A stretch of 64,000 nt of DNA from Aquabacter spiritensis (GCF_004346185.1 NZ_SMAI01000016.1:1-64000); one strand, 5' to 3'. Positions 8,756-18,280 are shown, numbered from the stretch's first letter. Notes: generated by a model not told the origin, from the sequence alone. Made by a program: numbers and translations.

Positions 8756-11026
8756 CTATGACGGCTTGTAGCCCAGAAGCCGCAAGGCATTCAGCGTCAC
8801 CAGAACGGTCGCGCCCGTGTCGGCCAGGATGGCGGGCCACAGGCCGGTGATCCCGATCACGGTGGTCACCAGGAACACCGCCTTCAGCCCCAGGGCGATG
8901 GTGATGTTCTGCCGGATGTTGCCCATGGTGCGGTTCGAAAGGTCCACCATCGTGGCAACGTCGGAGACCCGCCCGTGAAGGATGGCGGCATCGGCGGTTT
9001 CCAGCGCGACGTCGGTGCCTCCGCCCATGGCGATGCCCACGTCCGCCGCGGCGAGGGCCGGAGCATCGTTGATGCCGTCGCCCACCTTGGCCACGACGAG
9101 GCCCTGGGACCTCAGTTCACCGACGATGCGCTGCTTGTCCTCGGGCAGCAATTCGGCCCGAACCTCAATGCCGAGCTGGCGTCCGATGGCTTCCGCCGTT
9201 CGGCGGTTGTCGCCGGTGAGCATCACGGTGCGCAGGCCCGCATCCGCGAGCATGCGGAGACCGCGGAGGGCATCGGGACGCGGCTCGTCGCGCATGGCGA
9301 TCGCGCCGGCGATCTCCCCGTCCACGATCAGAACCGACACCGTCTTGCCTTCGTCGTTCAAGGCGGTGATCCGCGACGTCGCCTCCGATGGGAGCGGGAC
9401 GTGCTCGCCCGCCGCCTTCGGGGAACCGAGGAAGACCTGGAGTCCTTCGACGGTTGCGGTCACACCCTTGCCGCCCAGCGCCTTGCCTTCGTCTGCGAAG
9501 GGCACCACGATGCCATCCGCTTCCGCCTTGTCGAGGATTGCCTTGGCAAGCGGGTGGCTGGAGCCGGTCTCCAGGGCGGCAGCCAGCCTGAGGACGTCCT
9601 GCTCGCCACGGCCGAAGCTGATGACATCGGTCACCTTGGGCTTGCCCTCGGTGAGGGTGCCGGTCTTGTCGAAGCAGGCGGCGGTGATCTTCCCCAGCCC
9701 TTCCAGGACGGCACCGCCCTTCATGAGAAGGCCCCGGCGCGCTCCGGCGGAGAGCCCGGCCGCGATGGCGGCGGGAGTGGAGATCACCAGGGCGCACGGG
9801 CAGCCGATCAGGAGGATGGCGAGGCCCTTATAGATCCACTCGTCCCATCCTCCACCGAACAGGAGCGGCGGGACGACCGCGACGAGGGCCGCGACCACCA
9901 CCACGCCGGGCGTGTAGTAGCGGGAGAAGCGGTCGATGAAGCGTTCGGTCGGCGCCTTCGATTCCTGAGCCTCCTCCACGAGCTTCACGACACGGGCGAT
10001 GGTGTTGTCCTCGGCGGCGGCGGTCACGCGGATCCGGAGGGCGGCATCGCCGTTCACGGTGCCCGCGAAGACGTTGGCATCCACGCCTTTCCGAACGGGG
10101 GTGCTCTCGCCGGTGACCGGCGCTTCGTCGATCGCGCTCTCTCCGGAGACGATCATGCCGTCCGCGGGAATGCGGTCGCCCGGTCGCACGAGGATGACGT
10201 CACCCACTGCAAGGTCTTCGGCCGGAACCTCCCGGGTGCCGCCATCCCGCTCCAGCAGCGCCGTCTTGGGAACGAGGGCCGTGAGGGATTGAATGCTCGC
10301 CCGCGCCCGCCCTGCGGCGACTCCCTCCAGCAGTTCCCCGACCAGGAACAGGAAGACGACGGCGGCCGCCTCCTCGGCGGCCCCGATGACGACGGCGCCG
10401 ACGGCGGCGATGGTCATCAGCATCTCAATGGTGAAGGGCATGCCCATGCGCGCTGCCATCACCGCGCGGCGGGCGATGGGCACCAATCCCACGAGCATGG
10501 CAACGATGAAGGCCGGAGCTTCGATGGACGGGACGAATGTGCCGACGGCGAAGGCGGCCGCGAGCGCGAGTCCGCTGAGGATGGTCAGCCGCGCCTTGCC
10601 TGATCTCCACCACGGCCCTTCCGTCGGGCCATGGTCGTGACCATGCAAGTCACCGCTTTGCGTATCGCTCCCGTGATGGTGGTCATGGTGCTCATGGCCA
10701 TCATTGCCGTCGTGATGGTGATCACCATCACCCGGTCCGCGCGGCATCGACTGCGCCTGCGCTCCACCGTCGGCGCGTTCCTGGTCGCCGCGATGAGGTC
10801 TCTCCTCGATCGGAGCGAGTTGATAACCCAAACTGGTGACGCGCTCTCGCAGGGCAACGAGATCACTATGGGGCGCATGGCGAACCGACAGGGTTCCCGC
10901 GGTGACGGAGACCGCGACTTCTTCCACGCCCGGAATCCGGCTCACGGCCGCGTCGATCTTCGCCGCACATGAGGCGCAGTCCATCCCGCTCACCCGAAAG
11001 CGAGTCTGGAGGAGAGGAGCATTCAT
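8756..11026 (-). CDS. Heavy-metal P1B-type ATPase with His-rich linker, Zn/Cd/Pb type (second copy)
   Basis: A 756-residue exporter. The N-terminal metal domain has GMDCASC (Cys17, Cys20). Residues 101-133 form an Asp/His-rich linker with 12 histidines, absent from the first ATPase of the window. The CPC, DKTGTLTEGKP, SSHP and GDGINDAPALA motifs are all present, and the end of the protein has LADTGATVLVT as in Zn/Cd/Pb pumps. The ATG at 11024-11026 is chosen because it leaves the divergent operator intact. The linker may buffer Zn or Ni. The two ATPases are clearly homologous but diverged, so they are probably separate acquisitions rather than a recent duplication. Confidence 0.92.
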   Translation of the reverse strand: MNAPLLQTRFRVSGMDCASCAAKIDAAVSRIPGVEEVAVSVTAGTLSVRHAPHSDLVALRERVTSLGYQLAPIEERPHRGDQERADGGAQAQSMPRGPGDGDHHHDGNDGHEHHDHHHGSDTQSGDLHGHDHGPTEGPWWRSGKARLTILSGLALAAAFAVGTFVPSIEAPAFIVAMLVGLVPIARRAVMAARMGMPFTIEMLMTIAAVGAVVIGAAEEAAAVVFLFLVGELLEGVAAGRARASIQSLTALVPKTALLERDGGTREVPAEDLAVGDVILVRPGDRIPADGMIVSGESAIDEAPVTGESTPVRKGVDANVFAGTVNGDAALRIRVTAAAEDNTIARVVKLVEEAQESKAPTERFIDRFSRYYTPGVVVVAALVAVVPPLLFGGGWDEWIYKGLAILLIGCPCALVISTPAAIAAGLSAGARRGLLMKGGAVLEGLGKITAACFDKTGTLTEGKPKVTDVISFGRGEQDVLRLAAALETGSSHPLAKAILDKAEADGIVVPFADEGKALGGKGVTATVEGLQVFLGSPKAAGEHVPLPSEATSRITALNDEGKTVSVLIVDGEIAGAIAMRDEPRPDALRGLRMLADAGLRTVMLTGDNRRTAEAIGRQLGIEVRAELLPEDKQRIVGELRSQGLVVAKVGDGINDAPALAAADVGIAMGGGTDVALETADAAILHGRVSDVATMVDLSNRTMGNIRQNITIALGLKAVFLVTTVIGITGLWPAILADTGATVLVTLNALRLLGYKPS

Positions 11027-11054
11027 GGGGTGCCCTTTCGCATCGTTCCGGGGG

Positions 11055-11085
11055 ACCCTACATCCTCTAGCGACTAGAGGAGCAA
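11055..11085 (-). promoter_or_regulatory. MerR-type operator/promoter of the second metal ATPase
   Basis: A perfect inverted repeat, CCTCTAG (11064-11070) and CTAGAGG (11074-11080) with a 3-base centre, sits between a minus-strand -35 box TTGCTC (11080-11085) and a -10 box TAGGGT (11055-11060) with a 19-bp spacer. The architecture equals that of the first ATPase, but the palindrome sequence is different, so the two regulators probably do not share sites. Confidence 0.8.
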
Positions 11086-11090
11086 GCGGA

Positions 11091-11516
11091 ATGTCCAGGG
11101 ACGTTTCCATCGGCGCAGCGGCGAAAGCCAGCGGCGTGAAGGTGCCCACGATCCGGTTCTACGAGCAGATCGGGCTTCTGCCGTCCCCGCCCCGAACCGA
11201 AGGCAACCGAAGGCTCTATGGCGCATCCGATCTCCGTCGGCTCGCCTTCATTCGGCACGCACGCGAGCTCGGGTTCGAGATCGACGCAATTCGGACCCTG
11301 CTGGTCCTTCAGGATGATCCGGATCAATCCTGCGACGCCGCGGACAAGATCGCACGCGCCCGTCTCGGCGAGGTGGAAATGCGCATCGCCAGCTTGGCCG
11401 CGCTCCGGAAAGAGCTCCAGCGCATGATCCAAGGATGCGCTCACGGCACCGTCTCGGAGTGCCGCGTCATCGAGATTCTGGCGGACCATGGTGAATGCCG
11501 ACACCACCATCAATGA
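11091..11516 (+). CDS. MerR family metal-responsive regulator (second copy)
   Basis: A 141-residue protein with the MerR DNA-binding domain (VSIGAAAKASGVKVPTIRFY), a dimerisation helix and a C-terminal metal loop with cysteines in QSCDAAD, GCAHGTVSEC and the tail GECRHHHQ. The extra Cys-His tail is absent from the other MerR protein of the window and could add metal ligands. It starts six bases past the palindromic operator and is divergent from the second ATPase. Confidence 0.88.
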   Translation: MSRDVSIGAAAKASGVKVPTIRFYEQIGLLPSPPRTEGNRRLYGASDLRRLAFIRHARELGFEIDAIRTLLVLQDDPDQSCDAADKIARARLGEVEMRIASLAALRKELQRMIQGCAHGTVSECRVIEILADHGECRHHHQ

Positions 11517-11584
11517 TATTGTAGATCATTGATGAAAATCGGAGCTGGAGCGAGCGAAACCGTCACGTTGCTCTTGGGGCCAAA

Positions 11585-12022
11585 ATGACGCGCTCGGGAT
11601 CGATTGTCTTGACACTGCGTGAGGCTTGGGGTCTTTCTCAGGCCATGCGTGGCACCCTCGCACATGTATTCCGTACGAATCTTCGCCCGGCGATCCGCCG
11701 GGTGGTGATGTCGCTCGTGATGCTGTGCTTGGCTTTCGGCCCGCTGGCAGGTGCCCTTTCCGCGCACCATGTCGACGATGGCGACGTCGTGATCGCTCTC
11801 TCCGATGGAGCTTCGCAGGACGTCGTGATCGTCAAGAAGGCGCCGGATCATCCGGCGAACCTGCCTTTCGTCGATCATGACTGCCATGGCTGCTCCACGG
11901 CGATGATCGACGTCCCGGCCGACGTTGCCCCCATGTACTTGCAGCTCCCGGTTCAGGCGCCGCCGGTGCATCTGGTCGAGGGCCGCGTCCCCGGCGCCGA
12001 CTTCCGACCTCCCAAAGCCTGA
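11585..12022 (+). CDS. Small CHxC-type secreted or membrane protein of metal loci
   Basis: A protein of up to 145 residues with one hydrophobic segment (about residues 40-60; VVMSLVMLCLAFGPLAGAL), followed by a DHDCHGCST motif (about residue 100) and a proline-rich end (FRPPKA). Later starts at 11645 or 11708 would make the hydrophobic segment N-terminal and signal-like. It lies just upstream of the czcC homologue. A CHxC motif and prolines also occur in the protein at 19053-19493. Function unknown; periplasmic metal binding is inferred from the motif and context. Confidence 0.65.
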   Translation: MTRSGSIVLTLREAWGLSQAMRGTLAHVFRTNLRPAIRRVVMSLVMLCLAFGPLAGALSAHHVDDGDVVIALSDGASQDVVIVKKAPDHPANLPFVDHDCHGCSTAMIDVPADVAPMYLQLPVQAPPVHLVEGRVPGADFRPPKA

Positions 12023-12087
12023 TCCTTCCGCACGTCGCGCGCTGACGCCCTGCGTCGGCCAATGCAGCCCCATGCCCGGAACGGATC

Positions 12088-13359
12088 ATGTCTCCTCGTG
12101 CCCTCGCGCTCGCGCTTGGGGCAGCGATTGCGCTGCTTCATGCGTCACCTGCGCTCGCCGCCTCGCCGCGGCCGCTGACTCTTGCCCAGGCGCTCTCCAG
12201 CGCGCTCGCCGCGAATCCCAGGCTGACGGTCGCCGAACGGGACATCGGCATGGCGGGGGGGCGCAGCGTACAGGCTGCCGTGCTCCCGAATCCGAACCTG
12301 TCGCTTGAAGTGGACAATGCTTTCGGCTCCGGCTCGTACCAAGGGCTCGACCTTGCGGAGCAGACGCTCCAGGTGAGCCAGCTCGTGGAGCTCGGGGGCA
12401 AGCGCGAAGCGCGGATCGCGGCTGCAAGTGCCGGAGTGGGGGTTGCCCGCTGGGAACGTGAGGCGCTGCGCCTCCAGGTCCTGGCCGAGACCACGGCGGC
12501 TTTCGTCACGGTCCTCAGTGCCCAGAGCCGGCTTGAGATATTGAAGGCCCAGTTCAGCGCCATCGAACGCTGGACGCCTTTGCTCCAGAACCGCGTCGAG
12601 GCCGGAGCGTCCTCCCCTGCGGAGATCTCGCGGGCCAAGGTGGCGGCCAATCTCGCGAAGGTAGAGCTCGAACGCACCAAGATGGCGCTCGTGACCGCCC
12701 GGCGCGAGCTGGCGCTCCTCATGGGGCTCAAGGAAGCGAAGTTCGGAGCCGTGACGGGCAACCTGGTTCGGGTGAACGCCCCGCCTTCGCTCGACCGCAT
12801 CCTGAAGTCTGTGCAGGAGAACCCGCAGCTCACGCGCTTCACGGCGCTCAAGGCACAGCGCAGCGCAGAACTCACCGGTGCCCGGGCGCAGGCCGTTCCG
12901 GACGTCACGCTCGGAGTCGGGTATCGCCACTACAACGAGACCGCCGACAGCGGGATGATATTCACCATGTCGGTGCCGCTGCCGGTGTTCGACCGGAACC
13001 AGGGCGGCATCATCGAGGCTCATGAATCGCTGCGCCGGGCGGAGGCGGAGGAAGCCGTCGTCCGCAGCGTCCTCATCTCCCAGGTGGGCCGAGCTTACGA
13101 TTCCCTGAAATCGTCCTACGACGAAGTCGCGCTCTTGCGCGGTGGCGGTCTTCCAGATGCGAGGAGCGCTTTCGAAGGCATCGAGAGCGGCTATTCGGAA
13201 GGCCGCTACACCCTCCTGGAATTGCTGGACGCCCAATCGTCGCTGACCGAGACGTCGCTGCGCGAACTTGACGCGCTCGTCTCTTACCACACGGCCCTCG
13301 CCACCCTTGAGGGGCTGACGGGCCGCCCCGTGACCTTCGCAAAAGGAAAATCCAAATGA
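12088..13359 (+). CDS. czcC: Outer-membrane efflux protein of a CzcCBA/CusCBA-type pump
   Basis: A TolC-family protein of 423 residues with a signal peptide (cleavage near residue 24, after PALA), two long repeats of alpha-helical hairpin segments and conserved LTLAQAL and GRYTLLELLDAQ stretches. It forms the outer-membrane channel of the tripartite efflux system. It is the first gene of the operon with czcB (4-base overlap), a PII-like gene and czcA. The exact metal (Co, Zn, Cd, Ni or Cu) is read from the pump subunit. Confidence 0.88.
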   Translation: MSPRALALALGAAIALLHASPALAASPRPLTLAQALSSALAANPRLTVAERDIGMAGGRSVQAAVLPNPNLSLEVDNAFGSGSYQGLDLAEQTLQVSQLVELGGKREARIAAASAGVGVARWEREALRLQVLAETTAAFVTVLSAQSRLEILKAQFSAIERWTPLLQNRVEAGASSPAEISRAKVAANLAKVELERTKMALVTARRELALLMGLKEAKFGAVTGNLVRVNAPPSLDRILKSVQENPQLTRFTALKAQRSAELTGARAQAVPDVTLGVGYRHYNETADSGMIFTMSVPLPVFDRNQGGIIEAHESLRRAEAEEAVVRSVLISQVGRAYDSLKSSYDEVALLRGGGLPDARSAFEGIESGYSEGRYTLLELLDAQSSLTETSLRELDALVSYHTALATLEGLTGRPVTFAKGKSK

Positions 13360-14324
13360 TCCGCTCGGCGCGACGCGACGTGGCGTTGCTCCTGCTCGGC
13401 CTTATGGCCGGCGCCGGGACGCTGTACGCCCTCCAGGAAAAGCCGTCATCCGTCACCCCGAGCCAGGCCGCCGAAAGCGGGCATGGGGAGGAGGAAGGGC
13501 ACTCGGAAGGAGCCATCGAACTCGATGACACCAAGCTCGCCGCGGCGAGCATTGGCCTTGAGACCGCGCGGCCGGAGATGCTGCGCCGGAAGCTTCGCCT
13601 GAACGGGCTGATCCAGCCGAACCAGGAGGCCATCGTCCAGGTCGCGCCCCGATTCCCGGGCATCGTGCGGGAGATCCGCAAGCGCCTTGGAGATAAGGTC
13701 AACAAGGGCGATGTCCTCGCGGTCATCGAGAGCAACCAGAGCCTCACCACCTATGACCTGAAATCCCCCATTTCCGGCACGGTGGTGGAACGCGGCGTGG
13801 CGCTCGGCGAGTACGTCTCGGAGCAGAAGCCCGCCTTCATCGTGGCTGACCTTTCGACTCTCTGGGTCGACCTCTCCGTCTACCGGCGGGACTTCGCCAA
13901 GGTCCGCGTCGGCGATCCTGTCCAGATCGATCCCGAGGACGGCGGGGCGCCCATAGATGGCAAGGTCATCTACGTCTCGCCCATCGGCGCCGCCGACACC
14001 CAGAGCGCCCTGGCGCGCATCGCCATCCCCAATGACGGCATGCGCCTTCGGCCGGGCCTCTTCGCCGTAGGCACCATCGTGCTCGCGGAGAAGCCCGTGG
14101 ACCTCGCCGTCCGTCTCAACGCACTCCAGGCCATCGACAATCGCACGGTCGTCTTCGTGCGCAACGGCGACGCCTTCGAGCCACGCGACGTGGAACTGGG
14201 TGAGCGGGACGGTGAATGGGCCGAGGTGCTGTTCGGCCTCATGCCCGGCGACAGCTATGCGGCCAAGAACAGCTTCGTGATCAAGGCCGAGCTCGCCAAG
14301 GGGAGCGCCAGCCATGAGCACTGA
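13356..14324 (+). CDS. czcB: Periplasmic adaptor (membrane fusion) protein of the Czc-type pump
   Basis: A 322-residue HlyD/RND adaptor. An N-terminal anchor (residues 9-25) is followed by a short His/Glu-rich stretch GHGEEEGHSEG (42-52), a lipoyl-like domain (GDKVNKGDVLAVIES), barrel domains and a membrane-proximal end. It joins the inner-membrane pump to the outer-membrane channel; in homologues the adaptor can also bind metal. Overlaps czcC by four bases and the PII-like gene by 11. Confidence 0.88.
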   Translation: MIRSARRDVALLLLGLMAGAGTLYALQEKPSSVTPSQAAESGHGEEEGHSEGAIELDDTKLAAASIGLETARPEMLRRKLRLNGLIQPNQEAIVQVAPRFPGIVREIRKRLGDKVNKGDVLAVIESNQSLTTYDLKSPISGTVVERGVALGEYVSEQKPAFIVADLSTLWVDLSVYRRDFAKVRVGDPVQIDPEDGGAPIDGKVIYVSPIGAADTQSALARIAIPNDGMRLRPGLFAVGTIVLAEKPVDLAVRLNALQAIDNRTVVFVRNGDAFEPRDVELGERDGEWAEVLFGLMPGDSYAAKNSFVIKAELAKGSASHEH

Positions 14325-14679
14325 GAAGCTGAAATTGATAACGGCCTACATCCATCCGCTCCTGGAAGCGCGGGTGGTGCGCGCCCTCCATGAGCTTCCC
14401 GAGTTCCCCGGTTTCTCGATGGTGGAGGTCCGCGGTCAGGGTCGAGGACGGGGTGCCGGGGGCACTTATCTCGCGAGCGAGTCCGATCTTCTCTATCAGC
14501 GCCATCTCCAAGTGCAGATCGTGTGCCCCGAGGCAGCCGTAGAGCGGATTTCGAAGGTGCTGGCGGAGGCTGCTTGGACGGGCCGCAAGGGCGACGGCGT
14601 TCTGTTCGTCACCCCCGTCGATAATCTCATGCGCATCCGGGAAGCCGGGAAGCCTAAGGCTTCGGAGGCGGCGCAATGA
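14314..14679 (+). CDS. PII-like protein of the Czc operon
   Basis: A 121-residue protein related to the P-II signal family, with an N-terminal KLKLITAYIHPLLEARVVRAL and the VQIVCPEAAVERISKVL beta-alpha unit. The tyrosine-uridylylation loop of GlnB/GlnK is not conserved; instead there is a glycine/arginine-rich loop (GQGRGRGAGG). Overlap with both czcB and czcA places it firmly in the efflux operon. Such proteins are known in metal-efflux operons and may sense metal or nucleotide to tune the pump; the ligand here is unknown. Confidence 0.8.
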   Translation: MSTEKLKLITAYIHPLLEARVVRALHELPEFPGFSMVEVRGQGRGRGAGGTYLASESDLLYQRHLQVQIVCPEAAVERISKVLAEAAWTGRKGDGVLFVTPVDNLMRIREAGKPKASEAAQ

Positions 14680-17600
14680 TCGACGCCATCCTCGCCTTCT
14701 CCATCCGCCAGCGCTGGCTGGTGGTTCTGGCATGCCTCGGCATCGCGGCCTTCGGCGCCTGGAACTTCACGCGCCTGCCCATCGATGCGGTGCCCGACAT
14801 CACCAATGTTCAGGTGCAGATCAACACGTCCGCGCCCGGCTTCTCTCCGCTGGAGACCGAGCAGCGCATCACCTTCCCAATCGAGACCGCCATGGGCGGC
14901 CTGCCGGGGCTGCAATATACCCGCTCGCTCTCCCGCTACGGCCTCAGCCAGGTGACGGTCGTGTTCCGGGACGGGACCGACATCTACTTCGCCCGGCAGC
15001 TCGTGAACGAGCGTATCCAGCAGGCGAAGGACCAGCTCCCGCCCGGCGTGGAGATGGCCATGGGGCCTATCTCCACGGGCCTCGGCGAGATCTACATGTA
15101 CACGGTGGAAGCGAAGGAGGGCGCGAAGAAACCCTCCGGCGAGGCCTACAGCCCCACTGACCTGCGCACCATCCAGGACTGGATCATCAAGCCCCAGCTC
15201 CGCACCGTGCCTGGGGTGGTCGAGGTCAACACCATCGGCGGCTACGAGAAGCAGTTCCATGTGCTTCCGGACCCGGCGCGGCTCATGGCCTACCGCATCT
15301 CGTTCCGGGACGTGATGACCGCGCTCGCGGCCAACAACGCGAACGTGGGCGCCGGCTATATCGAGCGGAACGGCGAGCAGTATCTGGTGCGCACGCCCGG
15401 CCAGGTGGCGGACGCGGCGCAGATCCGCGACATCGTCATCGGCACCCATTCCGGAACGCCCATCCGCATCGGAGACATCGCTGACGTGCGCGAGGGTCTG
15501 GAACTGCGCACCGGGGCCGCCACTCTGAACGGCCAGGAAGTGGTGCTGGGCACCACCATGCTGCTGATCGGCGAGAACAGCCGCACGGTAGCCGAGCGGG
15601 TGGAGCAGCGGTTGGAAACCATCTCCCGCTCGCTGCCTGAGGGCGTCATTGCCCGCACGGTCTACGACCGGGCGCATCTGGTGGAAGCCACCATTGCGAC
15701 GGTGGAGAAGAACCTCGTCGAAGGCGCCCTGTTCGTCATCGCGGTCCTGTTCGTGCTGCTGGGAAACATCCGCGCGGCCATCGTCACCGCCTTTGTCATC
15801 CCGCTCGCCATGCTCTTCACCATCACGGGCATGGTGGAGAACAAGGTCAGCGCCAACCTGATGAGCCTAGGGGCCATCGACTTCGGCATCATCATCGACG
15901 GCGCCGTCATCATCGTGGAGAACTGCTTGCGGCTGCTCGCCGAGGAGCAGCACAAAAGGGGCCGCCTGCTCACCCGGGCGGAGCGGTTCGAGACCATCCT
16001 CGCGGGGTCGAAGGAGGTGATCCGGCCAAGCCTGTTCGGCACCATGATCATCGCCGTGGTCTACCTGCCGGTCCTCACGCTCACGGGCGTGGAAGGCAAG
16101 ATGTTCACGCCCATGGCGGTGACGGTGCTGATGGCACTGCTCGGCGCGGCGCTGTTCTCCATGACCTTCGTGCCCGCCGCCATCGCTTTGTTCGTGACGG
16201 GGAGGGTGTCGGAGCATGAGAACTTCATCATGCGTAGCGCCCGGCGCCTCTATACGCCGCTGCTGGATGCCTCCATCAACTATCGCGGCGTGGTGGCGGT
16301 GGGGGCTGCGGCCCTCGTGATCATCAGCGGCCTTGCCGCTTCCCGCATGGGCGGAGAGTTCATACCGAGCCTGGATGAAGGCGATGCCGCCATCCAGGCG
16401 CTCCGCGTCCCCGGCACCAGTCTCACCCAGTCCATCGAGATGCAGGAGGCGCTGGAGAAGCGGATCCTGAAGGTGCCGGAGGTGAAGGAGATCTTCGCCC
16501 GCGTCGGCACGGCGGAGGTCGCGACCGACCCCATGCCGCCGTCCATCTCCGACGGCTACATCATGTTGAAGCCCCGCTCCGAATGGCCGAACCCATCGAA
16601 GCCGAAAACCGAACTGATGGAGGACATCGAGAAGGCGGCCGAAGAGGTGGCGGGCAGCAATTACGAGCTTTCTCAGCCCATCCAGCTCCGCTTCAACGAG
16701 CTCATCTCCGGCATCCGCAGCGATGTGGGCGTGAAGATCTTCGGCGACGATCTCGACACGCTCCTCCAGGTGGCGGGCCAGGTGCAGGCCGTGCTCCAGA
16801 AGGTGCCCGGCGCGGCGGACGTTAAGACCGAGCAGGTCTCGGGCCTACCCATGCTCACGGTGGAGCTCAATCGGGCGGCCATGGGGCGCTACGGCGTCTC
16901 CGTCGCCGATGTGCAGGAACTGATCGAGATCGCCGTGGGTGGCCGGGAGGCAGGGGTCCTCTTCGAAGGCGACCGGCGCTTCGACATCGTCGTGCGCCTG
17001 CCGGAGGAACTGCGCACCGACATCGAGGCGCTGCGCGACCTGCCCATCCCGCTGCCCCCGCCCAATGGGGAAGCGCCGGTGCGGGCCGTCTGGGGAACCG
17101 GGGCGGTGACGCAGATCCGCTACGTGCCCCTGTCGGCCCTGGCCACCCTCACCATATCCCCCGGCCCGAACCAGATCAGCCGGGAGGACGGCAAGCGGCG
17201 CATCGTGGTGAGCGCGAACGTGCGCGAGCGGGACCTCGGCTCCTTCGTCACCGATGCCCAGCGACAGGTGGCGGAGAAGGTGAAGCTGCCCGAGGGCTAT
17301 TGGATCGGATGGGGCGGCCAGTTCGAGCAGCTCGTCTCGGCCACCCATCGCCTCGCCATCGTGGTGCCCATCGCGCTCGCCCTCATCTTCCTGCTCCTCT
17401 TCATGAGCTTCGGGTCGGTGGGGGATGCGCTTCTGGTGTTCTCCGGCGTGCCCCTGGCACTCACCGGCGGCATCGCGGCGCTGCTGCTCCGGGACATCCC
17501 CCTCTCCATCAGCGCGGGCATCGGCTTCATCGCCTTGTCCGGCGTCGCGGTGCTGAACGGCCTCGTCATCATCGCCTTCATCCAACGCCTGCGGGCCGAG

Positions 17601-17891
17601 GGGAAGGCGATCGTGGAAGCCGTGCGCGAAGGGGCGCTGACGCGCCTTCGCCCGGTGCTAATGACCGCGCTCGTCGCCTCCCTCGGCTTCGTGCCCATGG
17701 CGCTGGCGACGGGGCCGGGGGCGGAGGTGCAGCGTCCGCTCGCCACCGTCGTCATCGGCGGCATCGTCTCTTCCACCATACTCACCTTGCTCGTCCTGCC
17801 CGCGCTCTACGTCCTGTTCCGGCGCGAGACCGAACAGGTGGATGCGCCATCCGATCCGGCCGTCGCGGCCGCTTCCACCCCAAACCCTTGA
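14676..17891 (+). CDS. czcA: Heavy-metal RND efflux pump, CzcA-type (HME)
   Basis: A 1071-residue proton-driven pump with 12 membrane segments and two large periplasmic loops. The fourth membrane segment reads AIDFGIIIDGAVIIVEN, placing Asp402, Asp408 and Glu415 exactly at the residues known to be essential in CzcA. This DFG-D-E form is typical of Co/Zn/Cd/Ni exporters rather than CusA copper pumps, which is a family-based inference. It is the last large gene of the operon; a ribosome site for the following small gene lies at its end. Confidence 0.92.
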   Translation: MIDAILAFSIRQRWLVVLACLGIAAFGAWNFTRLPIDAVPDITNVQVQINTSAPGFSPLETEQRITFPIETAMGGLPGLQYTRSLSRYGLSQVTVVFRDGTDIYFARQLVNERIQQAKDQLPPGVEMAMGPISTGLGEIYMYTVEAKEGAKKPSGEAYSPTDLRTIQDWIIKPQLRTVPGVVEVNTIGGYEKQFHVLPDPARLMAYRISFRDVMTALAANNANVGAGYIERNGEQYLVRTPGQVADAAQIRDIVIGTHSGTPIRIGDIADVREGLELRTGAATLNGQEVVLGTTMLLIGENSRTVAERVEQRLETISRSLPEGVIARTVYDRAHLVEATIATVEKNLVEGALFVIAVLFVLLGNIRAAIVTAFVIPLAMLFTITGMVENKVSANLMSLGAIDFGIIIDGAVIIVENCLRLLAEEQHKRGRLLTRAERFETILAGSKEVIRPSLFGTMIIAVVYLPVLTLTGVEGKMFTPMAVTVLMALLGAALFSMTFVPAAIALFVTGRVSEHENFIMRSARRLYTPLLDASINYRGVVAVGAAALVIISGLAASRMGGEFIPSLDEGDAAIQALRVPGTSLTQSIEMQEALEKRILKVPEVKEIFARVGTAEVATDPMPPSISDGYIMLKPRSEWPNPSKPKTELMEDIEKAAEEVAGSNYELSQPIQLRFNELISGIRSDVGVKIFGDDLDTLLQVAGQVQAVLQKVPGAADVKTEQVSGLPMLTVELNRAAMGRYGVSVADVQELIEIAVGGREAGVLFEGDRRFDIVVRLPEELRTDIEALRDLPIPLPPPNGEAPVRAVWGTGAVTQIRYVPLSALATLTISPGPNQISREDGKRRIVVSANVRERDLGSFVTDAQRQVAEKVKLPEGYWIGWGGQFEQLVSATHRLAIVVPIALALIFLLLFMSFGSVGDALLVFSGVPLALTGGIAALLLRDIPLSISAGIGFIALSGVAVLNGLVIIAFIQRLRAEGKAIVEAVREGALTRLRPVLMTALVASLGFVPMALATGPGAEVQRPLATVVIGGIVSSTILTLLVLPALYVLFRRETEQVDAPSDPAVAAASTPNP

Positions 17892-17902
17892 AGGAGATAC
17901 CC

Positions 17903-18280
17903 ATGTTGAAAGTGACTGCCATTGCCGCTGCGCTGCTGCTGTCAGGCCCCGCTTTGGCGCAGCATGCCCACGGCGCCCAGAAGGGCCCGAACGGCGGTCC
18001 AATGGAAGACGTCGCCGGCGTTCACGCAGAGCTGGTTGTATCCGGCCAGACCGTGGCGGTGAACGTCTTCGACGAAGCCGGAAAGCCCGTCGATACGAAG
18101 GGCTACACCGGCTCCGTGATGGTGGTCTCGGGCGGCGACCGGAAGACCCTCCAACTCACCGCATCTGGAAATGCGCTCACGGGGCAGGCACCCGGGCCGG
18201 TCCAATCCGGCGCTGCGATCACCGTCGTCGTGAAGACCGCCGCCGGAAAGTCCGGCCAGGCGAAGTTCTCTGCGCCCTGA
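17903..18280 (+). CDS. Small periplasmic His-containing protein downstream of czcA
   Basis: A 125-residue secreted protein: signal peptide (LLLSGPALAQ, cleavage near residue 20), then HAHGAQKGPNGGP and a beta-rich domain. The PNGGP motif also occurs at the N-terminus of some metal-efflux adaptors and in small copper/zinc-locus proteins. A good AAGGAGA ribosome site precedes the ATG by five bases, and the gene follows czcA by 11 bases, so it is co-transcribed. A periplasmic metal chaperone is a reasonable guess, not shown. Confidence 0.78.
   Translation: MLKVTAIAAALLLSGPALAQHAHGAQKGPNGGPMEDVAGVHAELVVSGQTVAVNVFDEAGKPVDTKGYTGSVMVVSGGDRKTLQLTASGNALTGQAPGPVQSGAAITVVVKTAAGKSGQAKFSAP

Noticed and set aside
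8975..10603. A 542-codon plus-strand frame
   Set aside because: Antisense shadow of the second P-type ATPase.
14496..15677. A 393-codon minus-strand frame
   Set aside because: Antisense shadow of czcA and the PII-like gene, with no family resemblance.
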